Shown: positions 41,418 through 54,590, counted from the stretch's first letter. The stretch is 63,950 nt of DNA from Acanthaster planci (GCF_001949145.1 NW_019091551.1:46279-110228), one strand, 5' to 3'. Numbers and translations: made by a program. Notes: a model not told the origin generated them from the sequence alone.

Positions 41418-43026
41418 AAACCCATTTCTCGTTAATAACGAGACACAAAAACATGTTTATCAAGTGGTAACACTTTCTTCACAAAAAAACACATTTATAA
41501 CCAAACAAGTGTTTAATTTTAAACTAACACATGTTTACAGTTAACGCAAAAACGCGTTTATAATGGGCGTTGTTTTTTGTAGTGGAAGTGCTTAATTATT
41601 AGCAGTCATAGTGAGTCTTCGCGACATTGAGATCTTGTTTTTCCTACTGTTACCGACATGATGTGTTTTATTTTACTTGTACATGCAGGAGCACGAGTAG
41701 CGCTGAGTTAGTTTCCTCCTACATATACAGATGCTTTTTTTTTTGGAAAATTAATAAAAGAATGGACATAAATCTCGTTGGGTGAGGGTATGTATCTCCC
41801 CACGTTTTGCCCGGGTAGTGGGCTATTAAATCATTCCCCCAGCGCACAGCTTTTTGCGGTGCGAAAAAAAAAGAAAGTGGATTGTGAAGAATTTGCCCGA
41901 CTTTCCAACACCCAAAATGTATTCAAAGGGAGAACAATTTAGAAAAAAAACATTTTGTAATACTTATTTCAGAAGTACATCTGTACATGTATCATAAACA
42001 TTGCCCCTATGTAGTGTCACGGTTGCGTGCCCCCTCCGCTTTTCAAATTTCCACTGCCGAACAATTAACCCCCCCCCCATTTCCGGCGGAAATTTACGCC
42101 ACTGATGAAAGATATCTGCCGATTCGAGTCGAACTGTTTCTCCAGTATTGAAATAAACGAGAAGAAATAAGGAAATCAGGGCAAATCACCAGACTTTTGG
42201 TGGTTAACCAGGTTAAAAACGGATTTCGTGGGTGCATATTTGTAAAAGCACCTTCAGCGACAGTGGTAACTGTAAGGAAGTATGCATATTCAGTAATTTT
42301 ATAGCCGAGTTCTCTGTAGTTCGTAGCAAATGTGGCGAAGTTCTGATGTGTTCTTGACTTCAGCAGTGCATGTACCACTGCTGTTAAAATGTTTGGGGTG
42401 TATTTTTTCACTGGACAATGCCCTTTTTTTTAATCAAAATTGCGAATAAAATCAAAGTACAAATTCACTGTGAGTGCTTGCCTTTGGTGGTTTATTTTTT
42501 TGTTTCTGACTTCTTTCTCTTTTCTTTAATAATTTGCGTTCAGAAGAATTTTAATTATTTATTTGAAGTATTTGGTTCTCGAAAGTTTATCGTTCTTTTT
42601 CCTTTGTACCAGCGTTGGGTTGAATTGTAGCATCTGCGAAGACCGTTTTGTTCACAGAATCTTTAGCCAAGAATCGGTGGATAAACATCACCGACCGTCG
42701 ATAAACAACCGGATAAGTGTCAGATTAACCGAGGATGAACTCGACGGGTTTCCCTTGCACGTGTACCATGCAAATTGCCTAGCAGCGCTAGTAATTAATA
42801 AGCAACTAGCATCACAATAGGGAAAGGTAATCATTAAACGCAGTTTTATATCTCTTCAGAAAAATTGGCGGTCAGGGTTTTTCTGTTGCAAGGCAGGCAA
42901 GAACTGCAGCGGCTACCGGCGACTGGAAGCGATTCAGCCACTTCCTGCGTTGAATCGTGGCGTCTAGAGCGACCACCGTCTGACCATCGAAAAATTCGAG
43001 AGTCCCTGTCTGTCGTCAGTTTCGTG

Positions 43027-44775
43027 ATGGGGGACGTGAGTTGCTTTCGTCAGATCAAGGACAACATAGTCCGTACGAGAGTGGTGACTACAGACCTCAG
43101 GTCCACCCCATTGCAAAGATGTCTATCTACTGCAGACTTGGCTTTCATCGGCATTGGATGCATGCTTGGATCTGGTGTCTACGTCCTGACAGGGGAAGTA
43201 GCTGGAGAGATGGCTGGTCCAGCTGGATCGATATCCTTTCTTTTGTCTGGTTTTGTAGCTTTCCTGTCGGCTATTTGCTATTTAGAATGTGCCACTCAGC
43301 TCCCCGAAACGGGTGCATCGTACCTGTATACGTATGTCACTTTGGGGGAGATGATGGCGTTCATGATCGGCTGGAATGCCGTGGTCGTCCGTATCTTTGC
43401 CTCCGCTTTAGTATCGCGGGGATGGAGCGCGTACTTCGACGATGTCATCGGAGATTACGTCAGAAACATCACCGTGGAATTTGTGCTGAACGGTGAGGAA
43501 TGGTCCATCCCTGTGTTTGCTAGTTACCCAGATATTGTAGCCGGGCTGGTAGCCTTCTTTGCTTGCGTGCTGGTTGCTGTGGGGACGGAGGTTTCGGCCA
43601 AGGCTAACATGATTTTTGTCTTCATCAATATCATGACCATTGCGCTGGTTTTCATCTTTGCCATGATCCACGCTGATTTCTCCTTCTTAACCAGGCACGG
43701 CTTCTTCCCGACCGGATTCGGGGGCGTAATGACAGGCGCTGCGGCCTGCTTCACTGGATACTGCGGCTTCGAGGCGATTGCTTTTAGCGCAGAGGAGGCC
43801 AAAAATCCTAGCAGGGGTCTACCTATCGGAATTATCGTGGCCTTTCTGGCATCAGTCTTGTGTTACGTGGCTGGAACCATCTCCATTACCGTCCTCACAG
43901 ATTACCGAGATATAAACCCTGGATCTCCGTTTGTAACAGCTTTCGAAGCAATCGGGCTTGACTGGATGAAGTATCTGGTGGCCGTAGGGGCTTTGGGAAG
44001 TATGACCGGAGGGGTTATCAACTGTGCTTTCTGCCTTGCCAGGAGCATCTATGTCATAGCCAGAGACGGCCTCCTCCCTGCCTTTCTCTCCAAGACCAAT
44101 GCCAGGACACAGACTCCCGTGATAGCTACTCTAGCTGGAGCAATTCTTTCTGTCGTCGTCAGCGTCTTTATCGACTTCGTTGTTATCATTCAATTCCTTT
44201 CTCTGGTGGCCTTCGTCGAGTTCGTCATCGTCGGAATAGCGGCGGTCATTCTTCGCTACCGTCCCCCAATGCGGTCAGGCTACTCTGCCATAGACGGCAG
44301 TGACAGCAGTAGCTGCGACAACGAAGAGAACAATCCCAGCGAATACCAAGATGACGGGGAAGCTGACACGGAGCTATCTGGGGAATACCCTCGCCGGATT
44401 GTCAAGAAGAAATCACGTCACCATAACCCAAACGACTATAATAATGCCGAGCAAGTCGAAAAGTCCACCTTGTTAGGCAACTCTATAGAACACCGACAAC
44501 AACGAACGGCGTCGACTGCTAGCTCCATCTATTCATCAGGTTCGACAAACCGTCGATGGATCGACAAACACCCCACCACTACTGTCATCATCTCGCTGAT
44601 CCTCCATCTGCTGTTCGAGTTTGCTGCAGTGGCTCTCTTAACCTTCAAAATGACTGAACTAAAAAATATGGACGGAGCAGTAGTGTTTGGCGTTGCCGTC
44701 ACTGGTGGGCTAGCCCTTATTTGTTGTTGGCCACTGTTTGTCTTACCCCAGTACAAAGAAGGAATTCCATTCAAG
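43027..44775 (+). CDS. SLC7A4: SLC7A4-like coding exon 1 (TM1 to TM12, 583 codons)
   Basis: One uninterrupted exon encodes about 80 percent of the protein. It ends CCATTCAAG|GCAAGT, an ideal GC-type donor, at a codon boundary after IPFK. The frame is open upstream to about 42865 but contains no ATG before 43027, so the 5' part is read as UTR. Confidence 0.88.
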
Positions 44776-47700
44776 GCAAGTATACAAGCACAACCATATA
44801 ATTGAATTAGTCTAATTCACTGTGTCGAAAATTCATTCTTCACTCTTCCGATGTAAGCTTTTTCGATTGTAATGGTGCTGTGCGGGTCAACTCGATCCCT
44901 GGTCAACCAGGTCTCCATGGGTAATCGCTTAGTGTTGGTTGCCATATCACTTCGACGTTTCCATTACTCAAGCAATATAATTTACTTTTAAATAAAACAT
45001 CAAATAAAAAATACCTACTGAAGTTACCAAATCGAATTGGTTGAGGTCAGCTAATAGTCTTCCCGGCCAAATTTTGCAAGGTATCGCTTCACTCTGAAGA
45101 TCAATCACTCGTTTCGGCCCATGTTGATGGAACGCCTTTAATAAATTTAAGTTCAAAACTGGACAAAATTGAATGAACATTTAAATAAAATAAATAATAT
45201 TAACACTGCGAAATAGGCTGGAAAAGTCTAAAAAGATCTTTCATTTAAATTGTGGGGCTGAGGGGCTCAATATGATTTTTAATAAAACGTTTTTATGAAT
45301 CCTTACGAACATTTATATTTGTTAAATAAATAGAAGTGGTTTACGTCAAAGCCTAGACTATATGCTAAACACTCAGCAACATTCGTGACGCACGTACGGA
45401 ATAGGCCAGTCCCGTGTCAGACTATTTTACTAGAGATCTACCCCATCTTTATTTATGGACATTTATTTTTCCTCAGAAATCGAGTTGACTTGAGATCTGG
45501 TTGACCCGGGACCAAGTTGACCTGGGACTGAGTTGCCTTGGACCAAATTTTACTCACATTCTTTTTAAATCGTCAGTGTAACTCAAAAATTATGTTTTAC
45601 TTGCCTTCGTGCCTTTCCATTAAAAATGCACAAAAAAGAGATTTGAAACTGACTTACCCTTGAAAACTACTCCATTTTCAAAGATTATACCAAGATCTTT
45701 AATTTCATATATAATAGTCAAGAAATGGGCATGTTAGAAAGAGCGTCATTTTGAATTTTTTTTTTTTGCACAGCATGCTAGTTCCCCTTTTTTGTTTGTT
45801 TGTTTTTCGTTCAATTAAATCTGAACATGACTTGATTTTTGTTGTCTGAATATTTCCATGGAAAACATGAACTAACATTAACGACTGACCTCTTGGGTAC
45901 TGCACAGGTGCCACTTATGCCGTTTCTACCTCTCTTCAGTCTACTTTGCAACGTCGTTCTCATGGTGCGCTTTGACGCCCTTGCCTGGCTAGAGTTCCTT
46001 ATCTGGACCTTTATAGGTAAGTGAGCATTATTTGCCCCCAAGAACTCTCCACCGTTTACTATTATTATTATTGTGTGCTGCTTTTGCTGCAGCCGCGGGT
46101 GCAAACATGGATGTGCCCCCCCCACACACACACACATGCTTGTTTCACAAACGTAGTGTGTGGACATCCCTTTGTTCTCCTGTGAGAAAAGTGCTTGTTT
46201 TTCTCTCAGTGGGATACCTCCTTCGAGCTGGATTGTTAATGAGGATTTCCAGTACTATTTCTCTTCATTTTCCCATAATATCCCAGACCCTAAAATGCCT
46301 CTGAAGTGGTTTCTCAGAGAGGGTAAAACACTGCGTGGACATAAGCAAGTCCACACAAGGTTTTCTTACCGTACATGAACAGTACACATGCGTTGACTTC
46401 TTTTGTGCGAAAGTCCATACTATGTATGCCATGTTTATTTACAAACACCCGAAAATACAGTTATCAAGTGTATGAGTTAACCGGGGACGACTTGACTTCG
46501 GTAGGAATTAACCCAGGTACAAGTAAAGTTGATCCGGATCCAGATACATATTGGTACAGCTTCAGGTCCTTGCCCCCCCCCCCAAGTTACTGTTTCCTTT
46601 CCACCAATCTAACACCACTTCCTGGGCTGCGTTCGTGTTGTGTATGTGATTCCAGCCTGCACACGATGGCAGTGTATTTCGAGTTTATCCACTGTTAGAG
46701 GGCGGTCTCACACACAATCTGGATCCAGAGATTCGCTCGTCAGTCACCCAGCGCTCGAACAGAGCGCAGGGAAGGGCTTATGGCTTTGCACTGTGATTGG
46801 CTAAGTTGTGCACGACCTGTGACCGCAATTTTATCACTTCCTGTTACATTAAACTCCGACTAAGTCGGCATCGCGTAACTCGTCATATCGTCTCAGTCGG
46901 CCTTTTGACAAAAGTACCGATCGTCTGTGATGCATTTCCGTTGAAAACTTCATTTCTAAGTCGGCATTTATAAGTAGTCATTTCGTATAAGTCGGCATGT
47001 TTCTGTATGTCTCTTTTCCACAAAACCACAAAAATTCCTTTGTGTAAGCATGGTGCAAGTCGGCATTAAAAACAACTCATGCTTCGGTATCAGTTTCCTT
47101 CGCTGCGGTTGCCAAGAAGCGTCAAGTGACAAGTCCCACATTGCTTGACTGATGCTTATTTGTTTGCTCACCCACCATTGGTTGGCTGCACAGGCCATGG
47201 TTGATAATCGGCTAGTCTTGGCCCAAGACGTCAGTGATCGACAGTTATTTTATTTCTGTTGAAGAGCGCCCTCGCACAACTAGGTTTTACTTACTCTCAC
47301 ACTCTGGCGCACAGTCAAATTATGAGTCGTTGGGGCCGTGCTATGCACGGTGTCCGCTATCAAGCACTAACGTTTTGAAACCAAGACTAATAATCGGTCA
47401 GCACGAGTAACATCAATATCAGTAACCCCTCTGGGGCTGCACGCATGCGCTCTGTCCATTTTGGAGTGGCTTTATTAAAAGAACTTAACAATGCGTGCGC
47501 GGATGAGTGTGTTTTCTGTACCATAACTGTTTCACGTACTGTACATGTTCGTACTGAACTGTCAAGTCGTGATGTGATTTGGAAGTGGCTTGCCGTCCTT
47601 GCTTCGTCCTCAGGGGCACATGATCAATTATCGCATTTGCAGCCTGTGAGGATAACAGTCGAGAACGAATTTACTGGGATCGACCATGGAGGTAGAAATA

Positions 47701-50085
47701 AACCAGGGTAAATCAAAGCCATTGAATTAGTGCAAGGAATCATAATGTACATACACGAAGGCAATACATGTGTACGTGTAAGTCGGCAAAATGATGACTT
47801 ACAGCACAAGTCGGCATTCGCTAAGTCGTCATAATTTCTGAGAGTGCCGATTTAGCCGGAGTTTACTGCAAAGTGTCGGCTATATGACAAAACAAGACCT
47901 TAGTACAATCACAGTGTGGTCATTTGTCTTCTCATTAAGTATTACTGATCACATGTCTTTTGGCGATATATTTCAAATCACTTATTTTGATAAATTTTGA
48001 TGAACAAAATAAAGTGTAGTGAGAATGTTTTCAGCAAGAAGGAAGAAATAGAAAGCTATCGAGTTGATAACAGCCACTTGTGTAACGCATTGAGCGAGCT
48101 CGCGCGCCTGGCAGAAATTTACCCACAATGCTGTACGCATCGTTAGCTGTGACCCTATGTGACGTATTTCCTTCACCAAAATCTGTGCAAGGCATAGACA
48201 TAGTACTGTGGTGCAAGGCCAGCAGCCCTTCCCATCACCCTATTTGAGCGCTGGGCGACGAGCGAAGATATTGCTTTACTATTATGATCTTTTTGTCTAG
48301 ATCCTGTTTTTTTCTTGGGCAGCCCGTCACATCGGTGTTTGCACAGGACGGTGAAACAAACAGTAAAGGCAACGGCCAAACTCTGGATTCCCCCCCCCCC
48401 TTGTGAAACGCGCCAAAATGTAGCCTTGGCCTCCCCCCCCCAAAAAAAAAAACCCTGTCAAATCTTCCCTTAAATTTGGCTCTGGGTCCACCCTTGAGAG
48501 GACAGCGTACTTAGTGAATTAAGGATGAACCTATGCTGTTTGAAACAACCTTTCATTTGACTATTTTCTCGTATAATTCTCATTTTTGATCTTTATTGGC
48601 CTCCAAAAATGGTTGTCAATGATTTATTATTTATTGACCTATGGGTCTGGCACCTAGGAGATGAAAATCCGTCGAGAGAGACAATTACGGCGGACTTCAC
48701 CTCAGAGCAAATAAATAAAAATGAAATTATAAAGAAAATTATATCAAAATGAAATAAACTAAATGGCATAAAGTGAAATGATATAATGAAACAAATAAGA
48801 TAAAATATTGCTTGTACAGTGTATGTAGTGAGGAGGAAATGAACCCTGTAAATCACGGAAAAATGTATTGCATGTGCCCTTTAAACGGTAGCTGCAATCA
48901 ATTTTTTGATTTAAAGCCTTCAAAATGCACCTTTGTCCCTCAGTTCACCTTATTTCAACTTTTGTTTCATTATTTTAAAGAGTGTTTTAACGCCTGTTTG
49001 GTTTTTATGCTGATGAGTATTTCCATATTCCTGAGCAAAACTGTGATGTCATCTTGGGAGGAAGCTTCAATGTTACATTTGTTTGTACACAAAATAAGTC
49101 TTGTGCTTTATTTTGTAGATTTTCCTGGACTCATTTTCCTCTGCTTTTGCTGACTCGTTGGTTTTTATGTGCATAGCAACAAGAAACCATCAATCCCTCC
49201 TCATAAATGTTTTCAGTTAGTAAATTCTGGGTTCACAAGTTGAACAGAAATACCTATGCGCTGAAAACCATGTCTTCCCTAGATGATTTCTCCCCAACAG
49301 CGCCCTCAGCTGTCAAGAAAAGCATGGACATTTTTTATTGTTTAAAAGCTTGCAGATAAGATATTTCACTAAATAGAAAAGAGTAAAAAGATGGAGAAAT
49401 TTTGTGTCTAATAAAAATTCATTGTAGCTACACTTTAAAGCATTCCTCGTTGCTGTCTGCATCTGTTTAAAAGTAGTAGAGTTTTCAGTTTCAATACAGC
49501 AGTCACCTAGTAAACTGTTATCAGTTTAATTTATCAGTGAGACACAACAGCTGCGTCGACCTTTAGGCCAGAATCTTCGCAAAATCCTCCTAAAGTATTT
49601 TTACCCGAGAGTAAGTTTTCCTATTCGAATAGCTGTAGTGATAGAGTTTTGGGGGAGTGTGTGTGTGGTTGTGTGCGTGGATAGCCATGCCTCAGGAGTG
49701 GGTGGGCTGGTTGGAGTGTGGGTCCGAGAAAGTTACCCAAAGTCGGTTCATCCCCCTCTTCTGTGTTCTTTTTCTTTGCCTTTCAATCTCAGGGATGATT
49801 CTGTACTTCACGTACGGAATGCACCACAGTGTTGAGGGCAAGAGACGAGAGGAGGCGGCCCTTCGGAGCGCCCTGACTGCGGTGTCACAGCTGGGGCACC
49901 CACCACGTGATGCGGTCATTACCCATTTCGATCCAGAAGCTGAGAGCGGGGAAGGTGTCGATGAGTCTGCCGAGCGAGAACGCATAACCAAGGCACGGGC
50001 TCAGTCCCTGGCCGTGGTGGTAACGCGAGATGGTCGGAGCTACTCTGCAACGCCGACTTACGGCAGCACAGACGCTTGTGTCTGA
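43027..50085 (+). CDS. SLC7A4: SLC7A4-like cationic-amino-acid-transporter-family protein, 3 coding exons
   Basis: Joined exons 43027-44775, 45908-46016 and 49793-50085 give 2151 nt, 716 residues. The protein belongs to the APC superfamily, CAT branch (SLC7A1-4, SLC7A14): about 14 membrane segments, TM1 motif GSGVYVLTG, AEEAKNPSRGLPIGI, ARDGLLPAFL and TPVIATL, and LRYRPP ending TM10. The long acidic/Ser-rich loop after about residue 412 (to about 520) makes it longer than most CATs (about 620-660). The C-terminal segment VPLMPFLP to FTYGMHHS resembles SLC7A4 most. CATs carry Arg, Lys and ornithine across the plasma membrane; SLC7A4 itself has not shown clear transport when tested, so the substrate is open. 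The ATG at 43027 is the only Met ahead of the conserved N terminus. Intron 1 is GC-AG. Confidence 0.88.
44776..45907. other. SLC7A4-like intron 1 (GC-AG)
   Basis: Begins GCAAGT and ends ACAG. Contains two stretches of the GGTCAACTCGRTCC-type repeat (near 44885-44912 on the + strand, near 45480-45545 inverted). No other feature seen. Confidence 0.7.
45908..46016 (+). CDS. SLC7A4: SLC7A4-like coding exon 2 (TM13 region)
   Basis: Acceptor GGTACTGCACAG and donor TATAG|GTAAGT. The 36 codons (VPLMPFLPLFSLL to LIWTFI) continue the CAT pattern directly from IPFK of exon 1, which supports use of the GC donor. Phase 0 in, phase 1 out. Confidence 0.9.
46017..49792. other. SLC7A4-like intron 2
   Basis: Holds a 1.0-kb pogo-like element (46847-47868). 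Near 46080-46140 and 48390-48450 there are short poly-C/CA runs. I recognise no exon in the rest. Confidence 0.6.
46847..47868. mobile_element. Non-autonomous pogo-like DNA transposon with AGTCGGCA subterminal repeats
   Basis: The left end CATTAAACTCCGACTAAG and the reverse complement of the right end CAGTAAACTCCGGCTAAA form 24-bp inverted repeats with 21 matches. The left flank is TA (46845-46846); the right flank reads CA, one change from TA. The motif AAGTCGGCA recurs near 46862, 46958, 46989, 47066, 47780 and 47809, denser toward the ends, like transposase-binding subterminal sites. No transposase frame. Confidence 0.75.
49793..50085 (+). CDS. SLC7A4: SLC7A4-like coding exon 3 (TM14 and cytosolic tail, stop)
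   Basis: Acceptor TTTCAATCTCAG; the split Gly joins exon 2 to MILYFTYGMHHS, the end of TM14. A hydrophilic tail of about 85 residues follows, ending in TGA 50083-50085. Confidence 0.88.
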
Positions 50086-50118
50086 AAGCTATCGCCTGCC
50101 CCTATTTCCACGTAGCTA

Positions 50119-50124
50119 AATAAA
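50119..50124 (+). promoter_or_regulatory. Probable polyadenylation signal AATAAA
   Basis: AATAAA lies 34 bases after the stop codon of the SLC7A4-like gene. If used, the 3'UTR would be very short; other signals further on cannot be excluded. Confidence 0.5.
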
Positions 50125-53100
50125 GGAAAGCACCAATTGAAAGTGCATTAAAGGCAAAACTATTTTTGACTTGAACATCCCCGTTATGTTTATTGTCAGT
50201 TACGTTTCTCTGACCATGTTAATGAAACATTTGACGTGAACCCGTACGGTCTTCAAATATTGTGTACACAGATCCATAACAAAAATTTGTTCCGAATTTA
50301 AATTCTCCCTCCCAGAAAAAAAACAGCGCAGCACTGCCGTAAGCAGTATACTTGCATGATAGTTGAATTTGAAGTTTAGGTAGATTTTTTATGCACGTGA
50401 ATGAAAAATCCCCCGATCCCGAGTTTGCCTCTCCCCACTTGTGACGTTGCCTGTAAATTGACTTTTTGTTCCGTGTTGTAGCTTAAAGTGACAGTGCGGC
50501 CTAGATATTCCAAGTTCTTCGCTGAATACATGTTTTGTTTGCTTCATTTAGCCAATTTGCTATCATATTACCTAATTTTGGTTCTTTGTGTTTCATTGGA
50601 TAGGGGTTTATTAATGTTTCCTTCGTTTTTCAGTTTTTCCTATTGTTATCTCAATTATTTTCGTGATGAATAGTAGTTGAACACCACTTGAGTCTTCGAT
50701 TCATAATAACAGCATCAACAACAATAATAATTATCAAGAAAAACTTCCCTAGGATACTTAATCAATATCTGACACTTTTTAAACGATCTGCTGCATCGTA
50801 ATCTATTTTGTGCCTTGTAAATGACATCTCTCATAAATCGTTTTTCTTTTAAAGTCAAATATCGTGAACAATAATACTGTTAATTCAATATTCTGTTCAT
50901 ATCAAAGAAGTCTTTAGCCTGCAATCCTTTGTTCTTCATTGTTTCAATCTGGATAATTCATGTTCAAGGTTCATGTCGTAGCAAAGTAATCAGCAAAGTT
51001 CGAAGGACCTCTTATACATGAGGTTCGACGGTAGAAAAATTGTAAGTGAATATGAGCGAGTGGTTGTCGCACATTGTTGCTGGTAATTAAACATCTATGG
51101 CAAAACTTCCACAATTTCACAATTTACTTACCTGTTTCAATTTTTGTTTTCTACCTTGTTTTCATATCGTGGTGTACAGTGAGTCTGTCACAAGTCCTCA
51201 CACAGTCAATTACAAGACCAGTCACAAGACCAGTCAAAAGTAACAGGGTGAACCTGAAAGGGAATGCTTTGTCACTGTCCATTTTAATAGTTTGTGATAT
51301 GACTTGAAAGTAGCTTACATTTGCCGACTTGCAATGAACTTTAATTAATAAAGGGACTTCTGATGGACTCGTCTTGTCGAGAATGAGATGTTTACACTGA
51401 ACCGTTTGCCAGAAAATTTTGAATGTGATTACAGTTTTAATTATCGAAATGAGAAGGTGTAATTAAATAAATATCATGTGTAACCACAACCGAGGCACGA
51501 CTGATTGACATTTTATAATGGTCACCGACAAAGACAAGTTTCTAGCGCGTGGGAAAGTAACAGCCTTTTATTCTTAGCGATATTTTTTTATCACAGTCCT
51601 ATCAGCAACCTGGCCAGGCGTAGTCGCTTACAGGCATGATCAACCTTATCGCAGAATGGCTACCTAGCACGCCAAAAAAGAAGGTGAAAAACGCTATAAT
51701 GCAATGTACATCTTTTCTAAATGTCCTACTTGATCGACCACTTTGAAGAAGTTGTGGCGTATATTTTGTTTCTATTCAAAGTTATTTAGACAGAGTACAT
51801 GTCCACCCATTTATTAAAAGTGGGTCCTTGGAGGTAATTCTTGAACTTTACAATGGAATTTCTACATTTTTGCTTAGAAGCTGCACCTTTTGTGTCATGG
51901 ATTACCCCTATATATTACCCTATTCTTGCATCATCCGTGCATAATACAGGGAGGTATTTTTTAGACATGCACTTTCTTTTTCAGGAGTGGGTCCATAACT
52001 CAAAGCAATAATTGTCTTTGTGCAATACCCATCCTACCCCTGCCATGGTGCACATAGGGCCTACCGTGTGAAATACGAGTACTGCCGAAAAGAACAGGTA
52101 CGTGCTGTATTGACTAAACCGGCTTGGGGGGAAAAAGCAAAATCAAACGACCTTGTCATTCATTGCTTCTCCCCACCCGAAATGGCAACATCAAGCTGTA
52201 TACACCCCAAGGAGCTGAGATGTAATTTTTACTAATATAATAGAAAAGCGCCTTGATATTAAGTTAAAAAGCGTTATACCAGAAGGCGTTATCATTAAGT
52301 AAAACAGGCCTATCAGAGATAATTTCGAAACGTGTTTGAGGTTTTTACATAGTCATGGCTATTTGCAGATTACGGAATTTCCCAAGTACAATTCAAAGTT
52401 ACAGATCGTGATGGAATTTGACCGCTGCATATTGACTTTCTGTTTTATTCTTCATTGTACTGATAATTACGATGGCGAGAATGATTGTAATAGTTAATTA
52501 TGTGAAACACTGTATTACTAAGTAGTGCGCCCCACCAAAGCTCTGAGAAACCAACTCGTTGAAATCATGTCACCACCTGTTTAATAATACACGAAAAAAG
52601 AGTACTCGGCCAAACGCTTCGTCAGCGGTCGATGGAACAGCGACCCCGCTAATCCCCACGACATAATAGTAAGTGATTTTCTCATGCTGCTATTTGTTAT
52701 TCGGATGCTTAAATTTCATTTTTATGTGCTAAGGTTTTGTCTGTGATGCTTCAGAGAGTCCAGAGGTATTCAGGCAGGTGACAGGGAATTCTTAATATCC
52801 CAATTGCAGATGGAACGTTAGTTTTAAAACGCTTCATGGAGATCCATGTGCAATGCACTGCAATGCACTGCTATTCTTGACCGCATTGCCAATTTAACGG
52901 TGTTGAGAGTTAATGTTGACAACACCAGCGTAGTTTGGGAAGGGTGTAAGAAGTGTTGCACGGATAATGTGTGATGACATTAGTCTTCATTGGGTAGCGC
53001 CTCACGATTCATTAAACTATTTGGTGTTAACTCCTCGATGGATTTGAATTCCATGGTCATGATTAGTTATAATAACGTCATTTGAACATTTAGAAAACTT

Positions 53101-53539
53101 AGTGTGCAGTGGTCCAAACGGGATCTCACAGATTTTGGAAGAGGTACAATAGTAAAATCACTTCTTATGTCTAAACACACATTTCATTCCTACTTTACCT
53201 CCCGGTAATACTGTAAATGGTCTTAATATTATATCTTTCAATTTTATATTGAAAGGAAACGATCGGGTGTCTAGAAATCAAATGATTCAAGACCATAGCT
53301 TGGGCGATTTAGTTGATGTTAAGTCCTTTATGGACGCTCTTAAAATTAGAAATATGTTTGTGCGCAAACACAGCTGCTTCGACCCTGGTTTCATTTATCT
53401 AAAAACAGTAACGAAATTCTTGACAAATTGCTTACAAGATTTACTGGCGCGTGCACATGGACGATGCATTGGTCGGTGGAAATTGTAATCTTGATATATG
53501 TCACATGTAATGTATAACCTGTCATATTATTATACCATG

Positions 53540-54590
53540 ATGAGATGAAATCAATTTCCATCTCGAAACCCTTCCCTTTCTAGCTATCTGCAAAGTTTCA
53601 ACCCAATGGGATATGTATTCATGAGATATGGTGCTTTAAAGAGTGTCCCTTTAAAAAATGTCACGTGGCTTGTGACCCGATGATTTCATAATTATATCAG
53701 GTCAATCTTGGTCTAAAACCACTCCCCTTCGAGCAATACACAAAACTTCAACCCAATCGGGCATGTATTTCACGAGATACAGCACTTTAAAGAGTGCCCC
53801 TTTAATGTCACGTGTCTTGCCACCTGACGAAAATTGCCTCCACGTGATGACGTCATCATCACATAAGGGCAATTTTCGTCTGCAAAGTTTCAACTGCAAA
53901 GCTTTAACCCATGGGACACGTACTTCAGGAGATATAGGGCTTTACGAGTGCGCCTTTAAGGTCACGTGAGGTCATCATCACATGTGGTCCGTTTTCATCT
54001 TTGGTATATCGCTTTGAAATATCTGCCAAGTTTAAATCCAATCGGGCATGTACTTCAGGAGATTTAGACCTCTGAAATTTTCCCCTTAAATGCCATGTCA
54101 AGTGACACATGGTGACGTCAAGATTTCTTTTGGACCCTGTCTACCCTGAGGACCAAATGTGGACCTAATACTTATTAAGTCCGATCGAAAAGGGGCCTAG
54201 TTGTGATATTGAAAAACGTGTACGAAAATGGGAAAATATTAAATATTAACTCTACAATAATTAACTCTACAATAAATCAGGTAATGACGTCATTAGGACG
54301 TCATATTTTGAAAGAGACTCTTGCTATAAGTTACTTAAGTATGTAAAGTTTATAAGTCATATGACTTTGGTTAATGCCCAAGGAGGTGACGAGCAAAAAC
54401 GCTGGAATTTTTAATCACGTTGTGTGGCTGTTTAAAAACGTGTACAAAACATATGGGAAAATCAGGTGATGATGTCATTAAGAGGTCATGTTTCGCGAAA
54501 GACCTTTGCTATTAGTTACTTAAGTGTGTAAGTTTCAAAGTCATATGACATAATGCCGAAAGAGGTGACGAGAAAAAGTGGCGGAAGACC
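53540..54590. repeat. Degenerate tandem repeat family with GATATAGGGC and TGACGTCA blocks
   Basis: Recurrent blocks are AAAGTTTCAACCCAATCGGG, then ATGTACTTCAGGAGATATAG, then a run such as AGAGTGCCCCTTTAA with TGACGTCA or TCACGTG nearby (around 53590, 53750, 53900 and 54030). A second block type (AGTTACTTAAG, GTCATATGAC, GAGGTGACGAG) occurs at 54310-54400 and 54500-54580 and again at 58110-58190; the first type reappears near 57230-57330. Confidence 0.7.

Larger units (their letters stand above)
38900..43026. other. Intergenic region between the RIPK1-like gene and the first SLC7A gene
   Basis: No coding exon recognised. Contains a repeat based on AGGTCAACTCGGTCC near 39300-39375, an assembly gap (40245-40549), a solitary Penelope-like terminus (41313-41417) and a poly-C run near 42070. 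The 5' non-coding exon(s) and promoter of the SLC7A gene should lie toward the right end but I cannot place them. Confidence 0.5.

Noticed and set aside
42865-43026. In-frame N-terminal extension of the SLC7A4-like protein
   Set aside because: There is no ATG in it, and the conserved CAT N terminus begins shortly after the ATG at 43027.
43041-43802. Other-frame open frames overlapping SLC7A4-like exon 1 on both strands
   Set aside because: They are shadows of the GC-richer coding exon and carry no motif.
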